Assembly (NCBI GenBank): GCA_035551995.1
Contig: DASZME010000070.1
Location: 1-52,726, forward strand
Reading direction: 5' to 3'
Length of the DNA: 52,726 bases
Origin: RYN-428 sp035551995
GTDB lineage: Bacteria; Planctomycetota; Phycisphaerae; Tepidisphaerales; Tepidisphaeraceae
A program made the translations under genes and the position numbers. Under the pieces are notes generated by a model. The model was not told where the DNA came from and did no database searches. It saw only the letters and a program-made list of their open reading frames with translations. Below are positions 1 through 7,104 of the stretch, in pieces. Each line of letters starts with the position of its first letter. Position 1 is the first letter of the stretch.

Positions 1-436
1 CCGCGTTTGGCGGTCTCGAGGATGATGTCAAGAGTCAGAGGATGTTGCGATTGGGCGGCTATCCCCGACTATGTAACAGATCAAAACGCCGGGCGCTACC
101 GAACAAGCGCCGAACTGACTGCATTTGGCTGAAGTGTTACGCCATCTCTATGACGAGGGATATTTTGCGACATCCCGGCTCGCGTAGAAGCAAAGCGAGA
201 AGGTTTCGCCGTTTAGTGCCGGTGGCGGACAGAGTTGTTGCGGATTCGGCGAGATCCATTTCAGCTTGGAATATGTCCATGTACCGCTGAATCTATTCGG
301 TACGTGTTCCGTCCTTTTGATCGCCGAGACAACTGGTGTCTTGGCCGGGTACTATTTGCCAGCTACGTCGCATTCATGCGGCAGGCTGAGTCCCAAGACG
401 AGCAAAAGTTCAATAAGGAGGTATTATTCAGCCGTT
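1..436. other. no supported gene; left part of integrated element
   Basis: Several short open frames cross this stretch, but none has a recognisable domain, a good ribosome-binding site and a sensible length together. It lies inside the element that ends at tRNA-Ser, so the left attachment site must be further left. I found no copy of the tRNA 3' end here. Confidence 0.4.
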
Positions 437-1228
437 ATGAGCCAGCTTTCCTCAAGGGTCAGGCGACTTCGCCACGAAATCCACCGCGTAGCAGACGCGG
501 GACGCGGAACGAAGGTTGAGATCGAACACATTCAGGATCGCGTAGCCGATTTGCTTTTGCGTGCGCTCTGGGACGAATATCACGCACTGTCGGAACAATT
601 GATTGCACTGCAAGAACGCGTCAAGCTGGAACGCCAAGGAAAGCTTTACCGCCCTCCAAAGGATCCTGGCAAGAACCCATTATTGGGGAGTGGGGAGTCC
701 CTGCTGCACCCGAACCGACATTTATTCATGCCCCACCCCGGCAACGGAGACCCGGAAAGCCGACGGCATTGGCAACTGCAACTTTTGCTTCAAACTGCCG
801 CCCGTTCCAATGCAAACATCTCCAGATTGGCGGAGCGGCTTGGGTTGTCGTCGGAATCGCTCAAACAAGCCGCTGATGCAGGCGCCCGATACAGCACCGG
901 CCTCTGGTCAGTGCTTCAATACGTACAACATTTGGAGCAGGCGGTTGGCGCTCTTGACTCAGTTGACCCCCCGCTTCCGTTTCGTCTAGTTGACCGAACG
1001 GTGCAGGCCGTCAGCGGGGGGCTTGTCCACCTGAGCCCACAGGAAGCACGTTTTCTAAAGATGCTGACTGATCGACTCGGGAAGCCTGTCACCAATGCAG
1101 AATTTGTGGGTGCCGGGATTCTTCATCCGGCGAAGGTCAAAGGCGAGATCGTTAAGAAATTCAACGCCGCTGAAATCGACCTTCCCACCCAATCGCCTGT
1201 CGGCGCCTATCTCTTGCTCGAATCGTAA
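437..1228 (+). CDS. winged-helix-like protein of an integrated element
   Basis: A 263-residue protein that I do not recognise as a named family. The frame stays open upstream to 266. I chose the ATG at 437 because AAGGAGG lies at 415-421, although the 15-nt spacing is a little long, and because the protein becomes charged and helical from there. Residues 1-70 (from MSQLSSRVRRLRHE) look like an alpha-helical, coiled-coil-prone segment. The last ~65 residues (LSPQEARFLKMLTDRLGKPV and onward) resemble the OmpR/PhoB-type winged helix, in which LTPQE and a 'GxxVTxxEL' stretch are typical. No receiver domain is visible. Its place just upstream of an excisionase-like gene and an integrase suggests an element-encoded regulator or accessory protein (inference). 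Confidence 0.55.
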   Translation: MSQLSSRVRRLRHEIHRVADAGRGTKVEIEHIQDRVADLLLRALWDEYHALSEQLIALQERVKLERQGKLYRPPKDPGKNPLLGSGESLLHPNRHLFMPHPGNGDPESRRHWQLQLLLQTAARSNANISRLAERLGLSSESLKQAADAGARYSTGLWSVLQYVQHLEQAVGALDSVDPPLPFRLVDRTVQAVSGGLVHLSPQEARFLKMLTDRLGKPVTNAEFVGAGILHPAKVKGEIVKKFNAAEIDLPTQSPVGAYLLLES

Positions 1229-1362
1229 CAACCAGGTCGAGCTTAATTCTTGGTGATAGTTGATATCGCGATCACTAAGCCACGTCATCTCTTGGCGCCC
1301 ATAATTCCACGGACTTTTGGCCCCGAAACGAATCGTTGGGTCTGAGGAGCGGAATTACTGCA

Positions 1363-1617
1363 ATGGCATCTTCCAGTCAGATTAAACCTGCAGAAATCGC
1401 GGCGGCTTTCGATAACGAAGAGGTGCGCCGCCGTTTTCCACCCATTTTGGGTGTGCAACAGGTTGCTGACCTGCTCGGCGGTCTCTCCATGAGAACGATT
1501 TATCACTGGATCGCAAAAGGACGTTTCGACGGCTGCTTTCGCAAGCGAGGAAAGCATCATTTTTTCTGGCGTGATCGGATCGTGGACCGGATTTTCAATG
1601 GTCCCAGATGGGAATGA
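1363..1617 (+). CDS. excisionase-type helix-turn-helix protein
   Basis: An 84-residue protein. The start at 1363 is supported by GAGGAG at 1344-1349. Its core reads LGVQQVADLLGG-SMRTIYHWIAKGRF, then an RKRGKHHFFW strand and RDRIVDRIF. This is the layout of small excisionase/AlpA/MerR-like HTH_17 proteins: a recognition helix ending in 'IYHWIAKGRF', then a wing and a final helix. Such proteins usually bend DNA at att sites or repress the integrase. It lies about 300 bp upstream of the tyrosine integrase on the same strand, which supports a recombination directionality factor role (inference). Its stop overlaps the start of the next small frame (ATGA at 1614-1617), suggesting translational coupling. 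Confidence 0.7.
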   Translation: MASSSQIKPAEIAAAFDNEEVRRRFPPILGVQQVADLLGGLSMRTIYHWIAKGRFDGCFRKRGKHHFFWRDRIVDRIFNGPRWE

Positions 1618-1886
1618 GCAAGATGAAAACTAACAAAAAGGAGCTGAAACGAATCCATCGTTCGACTGACTTCATGGATGTATGGCAGTTGGCAGTGATG
1701 AAACGTTTGACTCTTGCGGGGCGCCGACAACGATCTCGGCTCGTTTTTCAGTTCAACGGCAAGAACCGACATGGCGGCATCAATCTAATCATTTTTCTTG
1801 TCGCGAACCCGCACGCCGCACTCCTCCACGTCGGCGCCCATTGCTTCGGTGCGAAACATCATCCTGATAATCCACTCAGGCATTAA
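1614..1886 (+). CDS. small hypothetical protein of the element
   Basis: A 90-residue frame whose ATG overlaps the stop codon of the excisionase-like gene (ATGA). It is basic at its N terminus (MSKMKTNKKELKRIHRS) and has a hydrophobic patch in the middle (INLIIFLVANPHAALL). I recognise no family. The overlap and the position between two recombination genes argue that it is real. The lack of any domain and a competing shorter frame at 1682-1867 argue against. It could be a remnant. Confidence 0.35.
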   Translation: MSKMKTNKKELKRIHRSTDFMDVWQLAVMKRLTLAGRRQRSRLVFQFNGKNRHGGINLIIFLVANPHAALLHVGAHCFGAKHHPDNPLRH

Positions 1887-1920
1887 CACCTAAACACTAT
1901 TTTCTGCGCATAAAAAAACT

Positions 1921-3135
1921 ATGCAAAATCAAGAACGACAACTGACAGAAAATTCCGCGGAGCCGTTACGGATCCGTATCGGAGACCATGTCCACCTTGT
2001 CAAACGCGGGACGCGCGGGATGTGGACTGCGGACTATTCCTTCATCAACGTTGACGGCAAATCCCAGCATTCCCGTAAATCGCTCGGGACTCGTAACCGC
2101 CAGATCGCTGAGCAACGGGCTCGGGAACTGGAGGTGAAATTGACCAAAGGAGAGTTCAAACCCGAACCCGCTGGTCCCACGTCCACACAACGCGCGATCG
2201 ATGCGTTCATCGGCGCCAAGGAAACCGAAGGGGCCAGTGGCAAAACCCTTACAAAATATTGTGCCGAGTTAGAGAACTATGACAAGTTTCTCAAGCAGCA
2301 TCGTGCAAACACCCTTCAAAACATCAACGTTCGCCTTGACGATCTATATCGAAGTCACCGCATGCAGATCGATGGGCTTGAAACCTATACGATTTATAGC
2401 CACACGATGATTCGCAAGTCGTGGTTGGCTTGGTGCGTGACCCGGAATCTGTTGGCGGCAAGCCCATTGGCGGGGGTTAAGTTTCCCCGGCCCCGGCGCC
2501 GAAAATATCCCGCCGCCACCCTGCAACAGTTGAACCAGATCCTCACCGGCGCCAGCGGCTATCTCATTGCCGTCTTGGCGGTCCTCGCATTCACCGGCCT
2601 GCGGATTGGCGAAGTTGCAGCGCTTCGGCCGCAGGATGTCGATCTGGTAGCGGGCCTCATTCACGTGCGGCGCCGCAGCGAATGGGGTCCCAAGACCGAA
2701 GCCTCCGAACGCTCCGTCCCGCTGCATCCCCGCCTGCTCGCGCTGCTGCGCGCCATGCCAAAGGGAAAGGGGAGCACGTTTTTCAACGCTCCGCCGAGCA
2801 GCCGGTTCCCGAACGGCGACCATCCCATCAACCCCTGCGACATCAATGAACAATTTCAAGCACTCGCCAAACGGCACGGTTTTGTTGTAGGCCGCAAGAA
2901 CGTGGGCCTGACGGTCCATGCGCTGCGGCCTACCTTCAAGACCTGCTGTTTCGACGCCGGTGTTCCCAAGCCGATGCTGGATCGATGGATTGGACATGAG
3001 GATCAAAATGACATGGACGTGTTTTATTATGACCCGCAGAAATCCCAAGAGTGGATGCAGCGGGTGCCTTTCGGCGAACCGAACGGGCTAGACATCAAGG
3101 TTTTAGCAGGAGATTGCGATGAAAAGACAGATTGA
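1921..3135 (+). CDS. tyrosine recombinase / phage-type integrase
   Basis: A 404-residue site-specific recombinase of the lambda-integrase family. The N terminus (about 10-85) looks like an arm-binding domain, and residues ~90-190 like a core-binding SAM-like domain. The catalytic domain shows R228 in TGLRIGEVAAL, a beta-hairpin lysine in the KTEASERSVPL region, H333 and R336 in HALRPTF, H359 in WIGHED, and the tyrosine pair Y369-Y370 in DVFYYDP. The nucleophile is therefore 10 or 11 residues after H359, slightly longer than the common nine. All catalytic residues are present, so it is probably functional. No good ribosome-binding site precedes the ATG; the upstream sequence is A-rich. The gene ends 253 bp from the 3' end of tRNA-Ser, the classic arrangement for an integrase that uses a tRNA gene as attB. 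Confidence 0.93.
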   Translation: MQNQERQLTENSAEPLRIRIGDHVHLVKRGTRGMWTADYSFINVDGKSQHSRKSLGTRNRQIAEQRARELEVKLTKGEFKPEPAGPTSTQRAIDAFIGAKETEGASGKTLTKYCAELENYDKFLKQHRANTLQNINVRLDDLYRSHRMQIDGLETYTIYSHTMIRKSWLAWCVTRNLLAASPLAGVKFPRPRRRKYPAATLQQLNQILTGASGYLIAVLAVLAFTGLRIGEVAALRPQDVDLVAGLIHVRRRSEWGPKTEASERSVPLHPRLLALLRAMPKGKGSTFFNAPPSSRFPNGDHPINPCDINEQFQALAKRHGFVVGRKNVGLTVHALRPTFKTCCFDAGVPKPMLDRWIGHEDQNDMDVFYYDPQKSQEWMQRVPFGEPNGLDIKVLAGDCDEKTD

Positions 3136-3433
3136 GCAAATTATGGTCGTTGCCTTAATTGCGGTATCCCTCGCCGCGCCGCGGGGACTGCACTGGAATT
3201 TGGAGCCGTCCCCGCGCGCAGCGTGGTCAGAGAATTCCGACCGTTGTGGCGACTCCCAAGCGGTGGTCGCCGTCGTCGGAGAAAATGGCGATCCGGGACA
3301 ACTACAGGACAAGTGGGGTGTCCCTACCTCGATAGGCGTCATAAAATACGATGATCTCATAGATTACGATCACCGCCTCTTTTGGAACGGAGAGAAAGGG
3401 ATTCGAACCCTTGCTACGGGTATAAGCCCGTAG
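3119..3433 (+). CDS. possible small protein reading into the tRNA region
   Basis: This frame starts 17 bases before the integrase stop and has a very good Shine-Dalgarno (AGGAGA at 3108-3113, 5-nt spacing). The first ~20 residues (MKRQIEQIMVVALIAVSLAA) look like a signal or membrane segment. The rest is not recognisable, and the last residues are encoded by the antisense of tRNA-Ser. The reading past the element junction suggests a gene truncated by integration, or chance. Confidence 0.25.
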   Translation: MKRQIEQIMVVALIAVSLAAPRGLHWNLEPSPRAAWSENSDRCGDSQAVVAVVGENGDPGQLQDKWGVPTSIGVIKYDDLIDYDHRLFWNGEKGIRTLATGISP

Positions 3434-3478
3434 AACGGTTTAGCAAACCGTCGCCTTCAGCCGCTCGGCCATCTCTCC
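3388..3478 (-). tRNA. tRNA-Ser (anticodon GCU)
   Basis: Read on the minus strand, the gene begins GGAGAGA and ends TCTCTCC plus discriminator G, giving a perfect 7-bp acceptor stem. It has the D-loop sequence of a class II tRNA, anticodon loop TTTGCTAAA (GCU, reading AGC/AGU), a long variable arm with the stem TACGGGC / GCCCGTA-like pairing, and the T-arm GGTTCGAATCC. The G73 discriminator and long variable arm are serine identity features. CCA is not encoded. The 3' end points towards the integrase, so this tRNA is the likely attachment site of the element. Confidence 0.96.
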
Positions 3479-3490
3479 TAGCGAACGAAC

Positions 3491-3519
3491 ATGCTATCGG
3501 CTTGACCTTACATCGTCAA
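3491..3519 (-). promoter_or_regulatory. sigma70-type promoter of tRNA-Ser
   Basis: On the minus strand TTGACG (3514-3519) and TAGCAT (3491-3496) are separated by exactly 17 bp. The -10 box is 12 bp upstream of the mature tRNA 5' end. The -35 box matches the consensus in five of six positions and the -10 box in four-fold fashion at the key T, A and final T. Confidence 0.65.
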
Positions 3520-3574
3520 TGAAAACCGGCAGAAACTGGCCCGATTGCCAAGCGTCGCTCTCAGGCATCGTCGA

Positions 3575-3958
3575 TCACAACGCCTTGCGGAATTGCACCG
3601 CCATCTCGAAGCGCCCGCTGCTCAAGGGACGCGAGCGAACCACTTCACACAAATGCGTGGCGGGCGAGCCGGGGCCTTGAATCTGGATGCGGCACTTTTG
3701 GCCGACGGATAACGACTCTCGCAATAAGAACGAAATCCCCGCGAACGACGCGTCTCGTGTGAGAATGTCATGCGTGCGGTTGGCGCCGGTGGGGTCAAGA
3801 ACCGTCAGGACCGCCTTGCCCTGCAAAGGCGCGCGATTGTCATGACGACGTTCAATGCTCGGCAACGCCACTACCGACGGCTTTCGCGGAATACGACGCG
3901 CGTTGGCGGGGCGCTGGGGGACGGCGGGGGCCGTTTGGGACGGGTTGCTGCTATTCAT
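3575..3958 (-). CDS. PilZ-domain protein (c-di-GMP binding)
   Basis: A 127-residue protein. The frame is open upstream to 4159, but I start at 3958, where the ATG is preceded by GAAGGTG and the protein begins MNSSNPSQ. Residues 1-33 are a Pro/Ser-rich tail. The PilZ domain follows, with the two nucleotide-binding motifs RxxxR (R38-HDN-R42) and DxSxxG (D69-ASFA-G74), and ends in a strand RFEMAVQF. PilZ domains bind cyclic di-GMP and control motility, adhesion or exopolysaccharide. No output domain is attached, so it is a stand-alone receptor (inference). It sits alone between tRNA-Ser and a CPBP protease gene on the same strand. Confidence 0.85.
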   Translation of the reverse strand: MNSSNPSQTAPAVPQRPANARRIPRKPSVVALPSIERRHDNRAPLQGKAVLTVLDPTGANRTHDILTRDASFAGISFLLRESLSVGQKCRIQIQGPGSPATHLCEVVRSRPLSSGRFEMAVQFRKAL

Positions 3959-4446
3959 GGGTATACACCTTCTATCGTCACCGGATGGGACATCGCTGTA
4001 GCGGCCAAACGCGATTTTTCGCGAAATTGCGGCGATACCGATCCGGCCCTTCATCCTTGAAGGCAGCTCATCTCGATCGCTAAAACATGATCCGCGAGCC
4101 TGACGTGGACGCTTAAACAGTTCCAGGGCGGCACTCGGGCTATGCCCGGCGAGAATCACAATCGTTCTCGCGCGCCGGCCGACCAGGATTAAAAACGGGT
4201 ACGGGTAACGGAATTGCCCGGCCGATGCCGAACGGAACTACGACCTTTGCCTCCGGAAGGGACGGCTACCAAAAGCCATCTAAATCCGCCAAATACAACT
4301 TATTTCGAAGGGGAAAAGTCGCGTACAGCCCTGCAAGACTCGCACATATTAGATATCGTTACTTATAAAATCAAGGGCCGATAAGAAAATTTAACCGCAC
4401 ATGTTGTGCATAGACTGGAAACGCTGCATACAGGTTGATCCGAGCG
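3959..4446. other. intergenic, no gene seen
   Basis: This 490-bp stretch separates the PilZ gene from the CPBP gene on the minus strand. The part at 4300-4440 is clearly more AT-rich than its surroundings and could hold the PilZ promoter. A weak hairpin of the CGGG...CCCG type, followed on the minus strand by TTTTT, lies near 4190. I see no convincing riboswitch. Confidence 0.4.
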
Positions 4447-5157
4447 TTACCAGAAGTACCACTTACCGGTTTTCAAAACATAGAATCCCAGCAGCAGGTT
4501 AGTAACGCCGTGCATGATGATGCAGGCGCCGAGGCTGCGGGTGAGCATTAAGAGGCCGCCGATCATCATGCCCCAGACGATGGCGGTCATCCACTGAACG
4601 TGAACGAAGCTGAAAATAACGGAGACGGCGAGCCACGCTTTCCAATCCGGCTCACCGACGTCGGCCAACTTGAAATTGTTGGGAGCCAGGATCGTTCGCC
4701 AAAGAAAATCGCGCCAGAACAATTCTTCCATCACCGGCACAACCAGCGCCGCCCCGGCCAGCCGAACGAAAATAAATGTCCATCGCATGGCGGGCGAGTG
4801 AATGCTCTCCAGCGGATTGAACGCGTTGGCGGTTTGACGAAAATAGCTGGGCCAGTGGGCAAGAAGAATGTTCTCCATTCCCACCCATTGGAAGACGCCG
4901 GCGATGCCGAGCGGCACGCCGAGCCACCAATGATTCCATCGCACTTTCGTGTACCGGGGCCAAAGAATGATGAGAAGCACCGCGACCAAAAGGGTCTTGC
5001 ACTCGTATAGGGCCGGGTAAGACGAAGGCCAGAGTGCGCCCGCCTCGGTCAGCGCAAGGAATGCCGCCATCGGCACGACGTACGCCAGATCATCGGGAAT
5101 AGACGGCTTGGGTCGGCCGTGGGGATCGTCCGCGGAAAATGCAGGAATAGGATTCAT
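4447..5157 (-). CDS. CPBP-family intramembrane protease, exosortase-associated type
   Basis: A 236-residue integral membrane protein with about six hydrophobic segments. The CPBP/Abi glutamate motif is MEELFWRDFLWR, with E144, E145 and R149. Later histidines occur in FSFVHVQW and in HGVTNLLLG, giving the EExxxR...FxxxH...HxxxN pattern of the CAAX-protease (Rce1-like) fold. The C terminus (FYVLKTGKWYFW) recalls the subgroup annotated as 'CAAX prenyl protease-related' in PEP-CTERM/exosortase genomes; that subgroup assignment is from memory. Substrate unknown. No exosortase gene is visible nearby. Confidence 0.8.
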   Translation of the reverse strand: MNPIPAFSADDPHGRPKPSIPDDLAYVVPMAAFLALTEAGALWPSSYPALYECKTLLVAVLLIILWPRYTKVRWNHWWLGVPLGIAGVFQWVGMENILLAHWPSYFRQTANAFNPLESIHSPAMRWTFIFVRLAGAALVVPVMEELFWRDFLWRTILAPNNFKLADVGEPDWKAWLAVSVIFSFVHVQWMTAIVWGMMIGGLLMLTRSLGACIIMHGVTNLLLGFYVLKTGKWYFW

Positions 5158-5341
5158 CGCGATCGTTCGACTGCTTCATACACAAAACGGCGTCGCCCGG
5201 GAACGGTCGGAGACGCCGGGGTGAATTCAGCCGTTTTGACGAAGCGGGCGGCACGACGAAGGCAAGGCATCGAGAATCGACTACTGGATGGACTCGCCGA
5301 ATTGAATGTCTTACGCCAATAGAGCGAGCCAATGGCGGGCG

Positions 5342-6574
5342 TTATGTGACGCTTCCGCTCTCTTGGTCGCCGGAGGATCCGCCTGACGCGTCTTGTGTCT
5401 GCAATTCGCCGGCTACGGCGGGTTCCGGGACGGTGGATTCCGAGCCGGCGGGTTCCGGGCCGGCCCCGCCAGCGGGCGTTTCTGCGGGAGCGGGCGGTGA
5501 TTTTTCCCGGACTTCGACCGCGCCCTTTACGCCTGCTTCCTCCATGCGAAGTTCAATGATCCGCTGAAGGTGCTCGCCGTTTTTTCCCTTGTATGATCCT
5601 TGCGACTTGCCGTCCACGAGAACTTCACATTCAACCCCTTTCAGGCCGCCTTCCGACGCGATGCGGACGGATTCGCCTTGAGCTTTCGCAAGCAGATCTC
5701 CGAGTTTTCCCTTGGCCCTGCGGTCGGCGGGGTCGAGGCGTTCGACTGCTTTTTGCGCCCGTTTGGATTTGGGGGCGGCGGCGCCGTAGGAGCCTTCGCG
5801 GGGCGATTCGGTCTTGCCGCGCGAGTTGATCGCAACCTCCGGCGGAAGGTCTTCAGGAATGAAAAGAATGCGGCCGCAGCTTGTGCATGCGATCAACTCG
5901 TCGCGCGTGTGAAGGCGATTGTAAACGTCGGCGACGAGGTTGAGATTGCAACCGCCGCAAAGATATTCCTCGCGCCGGCGATCTGGCTTGGCCAGGGCGC
6001 TGAGCGCTTCGCCGTCATACCGTTCGGCAAGCCGCTCGAATGTCTGCAACAGCCTTGGCGGGATTGCCGCGGCGGCCTCGTTGCGCGCGGGCTTCAGCGA
6101 ATCGACTTCGGCCTGTAGCCTTGTCAGCGTTTGACCGATCTGCTCGCGAAGCGCGGCGAGTTTTTCGTTTTCCGAGGCATGCTGATCGTTAAGCTCCTTG
6201 AGCGCGGCCTGACTGTTCTCGATGGACTGCATGACGTTGAGAAGTTCGTCTTCGGATTTTCCACGATCGACTTTCTCGGCGCCGATCTCGAGAAGAAACA
6301 CCTGGTATTCGCGATTATTGGTGGTGTTTTGTTGCTGGAGGCGGAGTTTTTCGATGCGGGCTTCGCGCGTCTTGACGTCCAATTCGAGCTGTCCGCCCTT
6401 GGACTGCAATTCCCGAAGTTGAGCATGAGCGGTTTTGACCCGCTCGGCCAGATCGTTGACCTTTCGTTCTTGAACTCGGACGTTCTTGCTTGCCGCATCG
6501 AGGCGGCTCTGGGATTCGCGGAGTGCCTCATTGGCACGAAAGAGTTTTACCAGAGCGACGTTTGTCGGACCCAT
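5342..6574 (-). CDS. coiled-coil C4-type zinc-ribbon protein with extra C-terminal domain
   Basis: A 410-residue protein. Residues 1-175 form a long coiled coil (heptads such as VKLFRANEALRESQSRLDAA). A C4 zinc ribbon follows: C206-GG-C209 and C230-TS-C233. This is the DUF164/zf-RING_7 architecture, whose better-known members are ~240 residues and act in late gene regulation or ribosome-associated roles in other phyla. Here about 170 extra residues follow. They include a basic stretch, a compact region around VRIASEGGLKGVECEVLVDGKSQG that may be a small alpha/beta domain, and an acidic Pro/Gly/Ser-rich tail. The gene has its own upstream region because a terminator lies at 6717-6737. Confidence 0.8.
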   Translation of the reverse strand: MGPTNVALVKLFRANEALRESQSRLDAASKNVRVQERKVNDLAERVKTAHAQLRELQSKGGQLELDVKTREARIEKLRLQQQNTTNNREYQVFLLEIGAEKVDRGKSEDELLNVMQSIENSQAALKELNDQHASENEKLAALREQIGQTLTRLQAEVDSLKPARNEAAAAIPPRLLQTFERLAERYDGEALSALAKPDRRREEYLCGGCNLNLVADVYNRLHTRDELIACTSCGRILFIPEDLPPEVAINSRGKTESPREGSYGAAAPKSKRAQKAVERLDPADRRAKGKLGDLLAKAQGESVRIASEGGLKGVECEVLVDGKSQGSYKGKNGEHLQRIIELRMEEAGVKGAVEVREKSPPAPAETPAGGAGPEPAGSESTVPEPAVAGELQTQDASGGSSGDQESGSVT

Positions 6575-7104
6575 TTCGTGACTTCCTCGTTAGCGCGATC
6601 CGGATTGCCAACCAAACGCCGCCGCCGGATCGCGACAGAAATTGAAACCGTACATTATGTGCAATCGCAAACGAATTGGAAAGGGCTTGATGCGTCCGGA
6701 ATCGTGGAAGTGAAAGAAAAAAAATGCCGAAGCGGCAGTCTAAATGATGTTGGCGCTCCGGAAATCCGGATAAAGTCCTGACGCCCCAACTCCCGAAGGC
6801 AATCACTGCTGGTTTATGGACCGAGACTCACCGTTTCGGCAAGTAGATCAAATCGCGGATGCGGCGATTTTGTCAAGAGGAAAATTTTGAGCGATGCAAT
6901 TCGCAATGCGAGTGCGGCCAATTTTTACTCCAGAGCCTCGGAATTCATCGAAAAAGGGAGATCGCGGGATCGTGTCAAATGGGAGACAGGGTCGCCCCAA
7001 ATTATGGCCACACGCACGCATTTTTCGGCGAACGCGGAAACGAATTTGTCTTTGCCCGCGCGGGCGCGGAGGCCAGCATCCTTCGCGCTGCGGCTTTTGC
7101 CGGT
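6575..7104. other. 530-bp intergenic region between lepB and the zinc-ribbon gene
   Basis: No gene is supported here; the open frames overlapping it are shadows of the signal peptidase 3' end. On the minus strand it would hold the lepB 3' untranslated region (7104 to about 6717), an intrinsic terminator, and then the promoter region of the zinc-ribbon gene. The ~370 bp between the lepB stop and the terminator are unexplained. Confidence 0.45.
6717..6737 (-). terminator. intrinsic terminator downstream of lepB
   Basis: On the minus strand TGCCG-CTT-CGGCA (6737 to 6725) is followed directly by eight T residues (6724 to 6717). The stem is short (5 bp) but GC-rich and the U-tract is strong. Confidence 0.7.

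Noticed and set aside
3959..4446. Cyclic di-GMP riboswitch upstream of the PilZ gene
   Set aside because: A GGAGGCAAAGG segment on the minus strand recalls the GEMM-I motif, but the second GCAAA box and the closing stems are absent.
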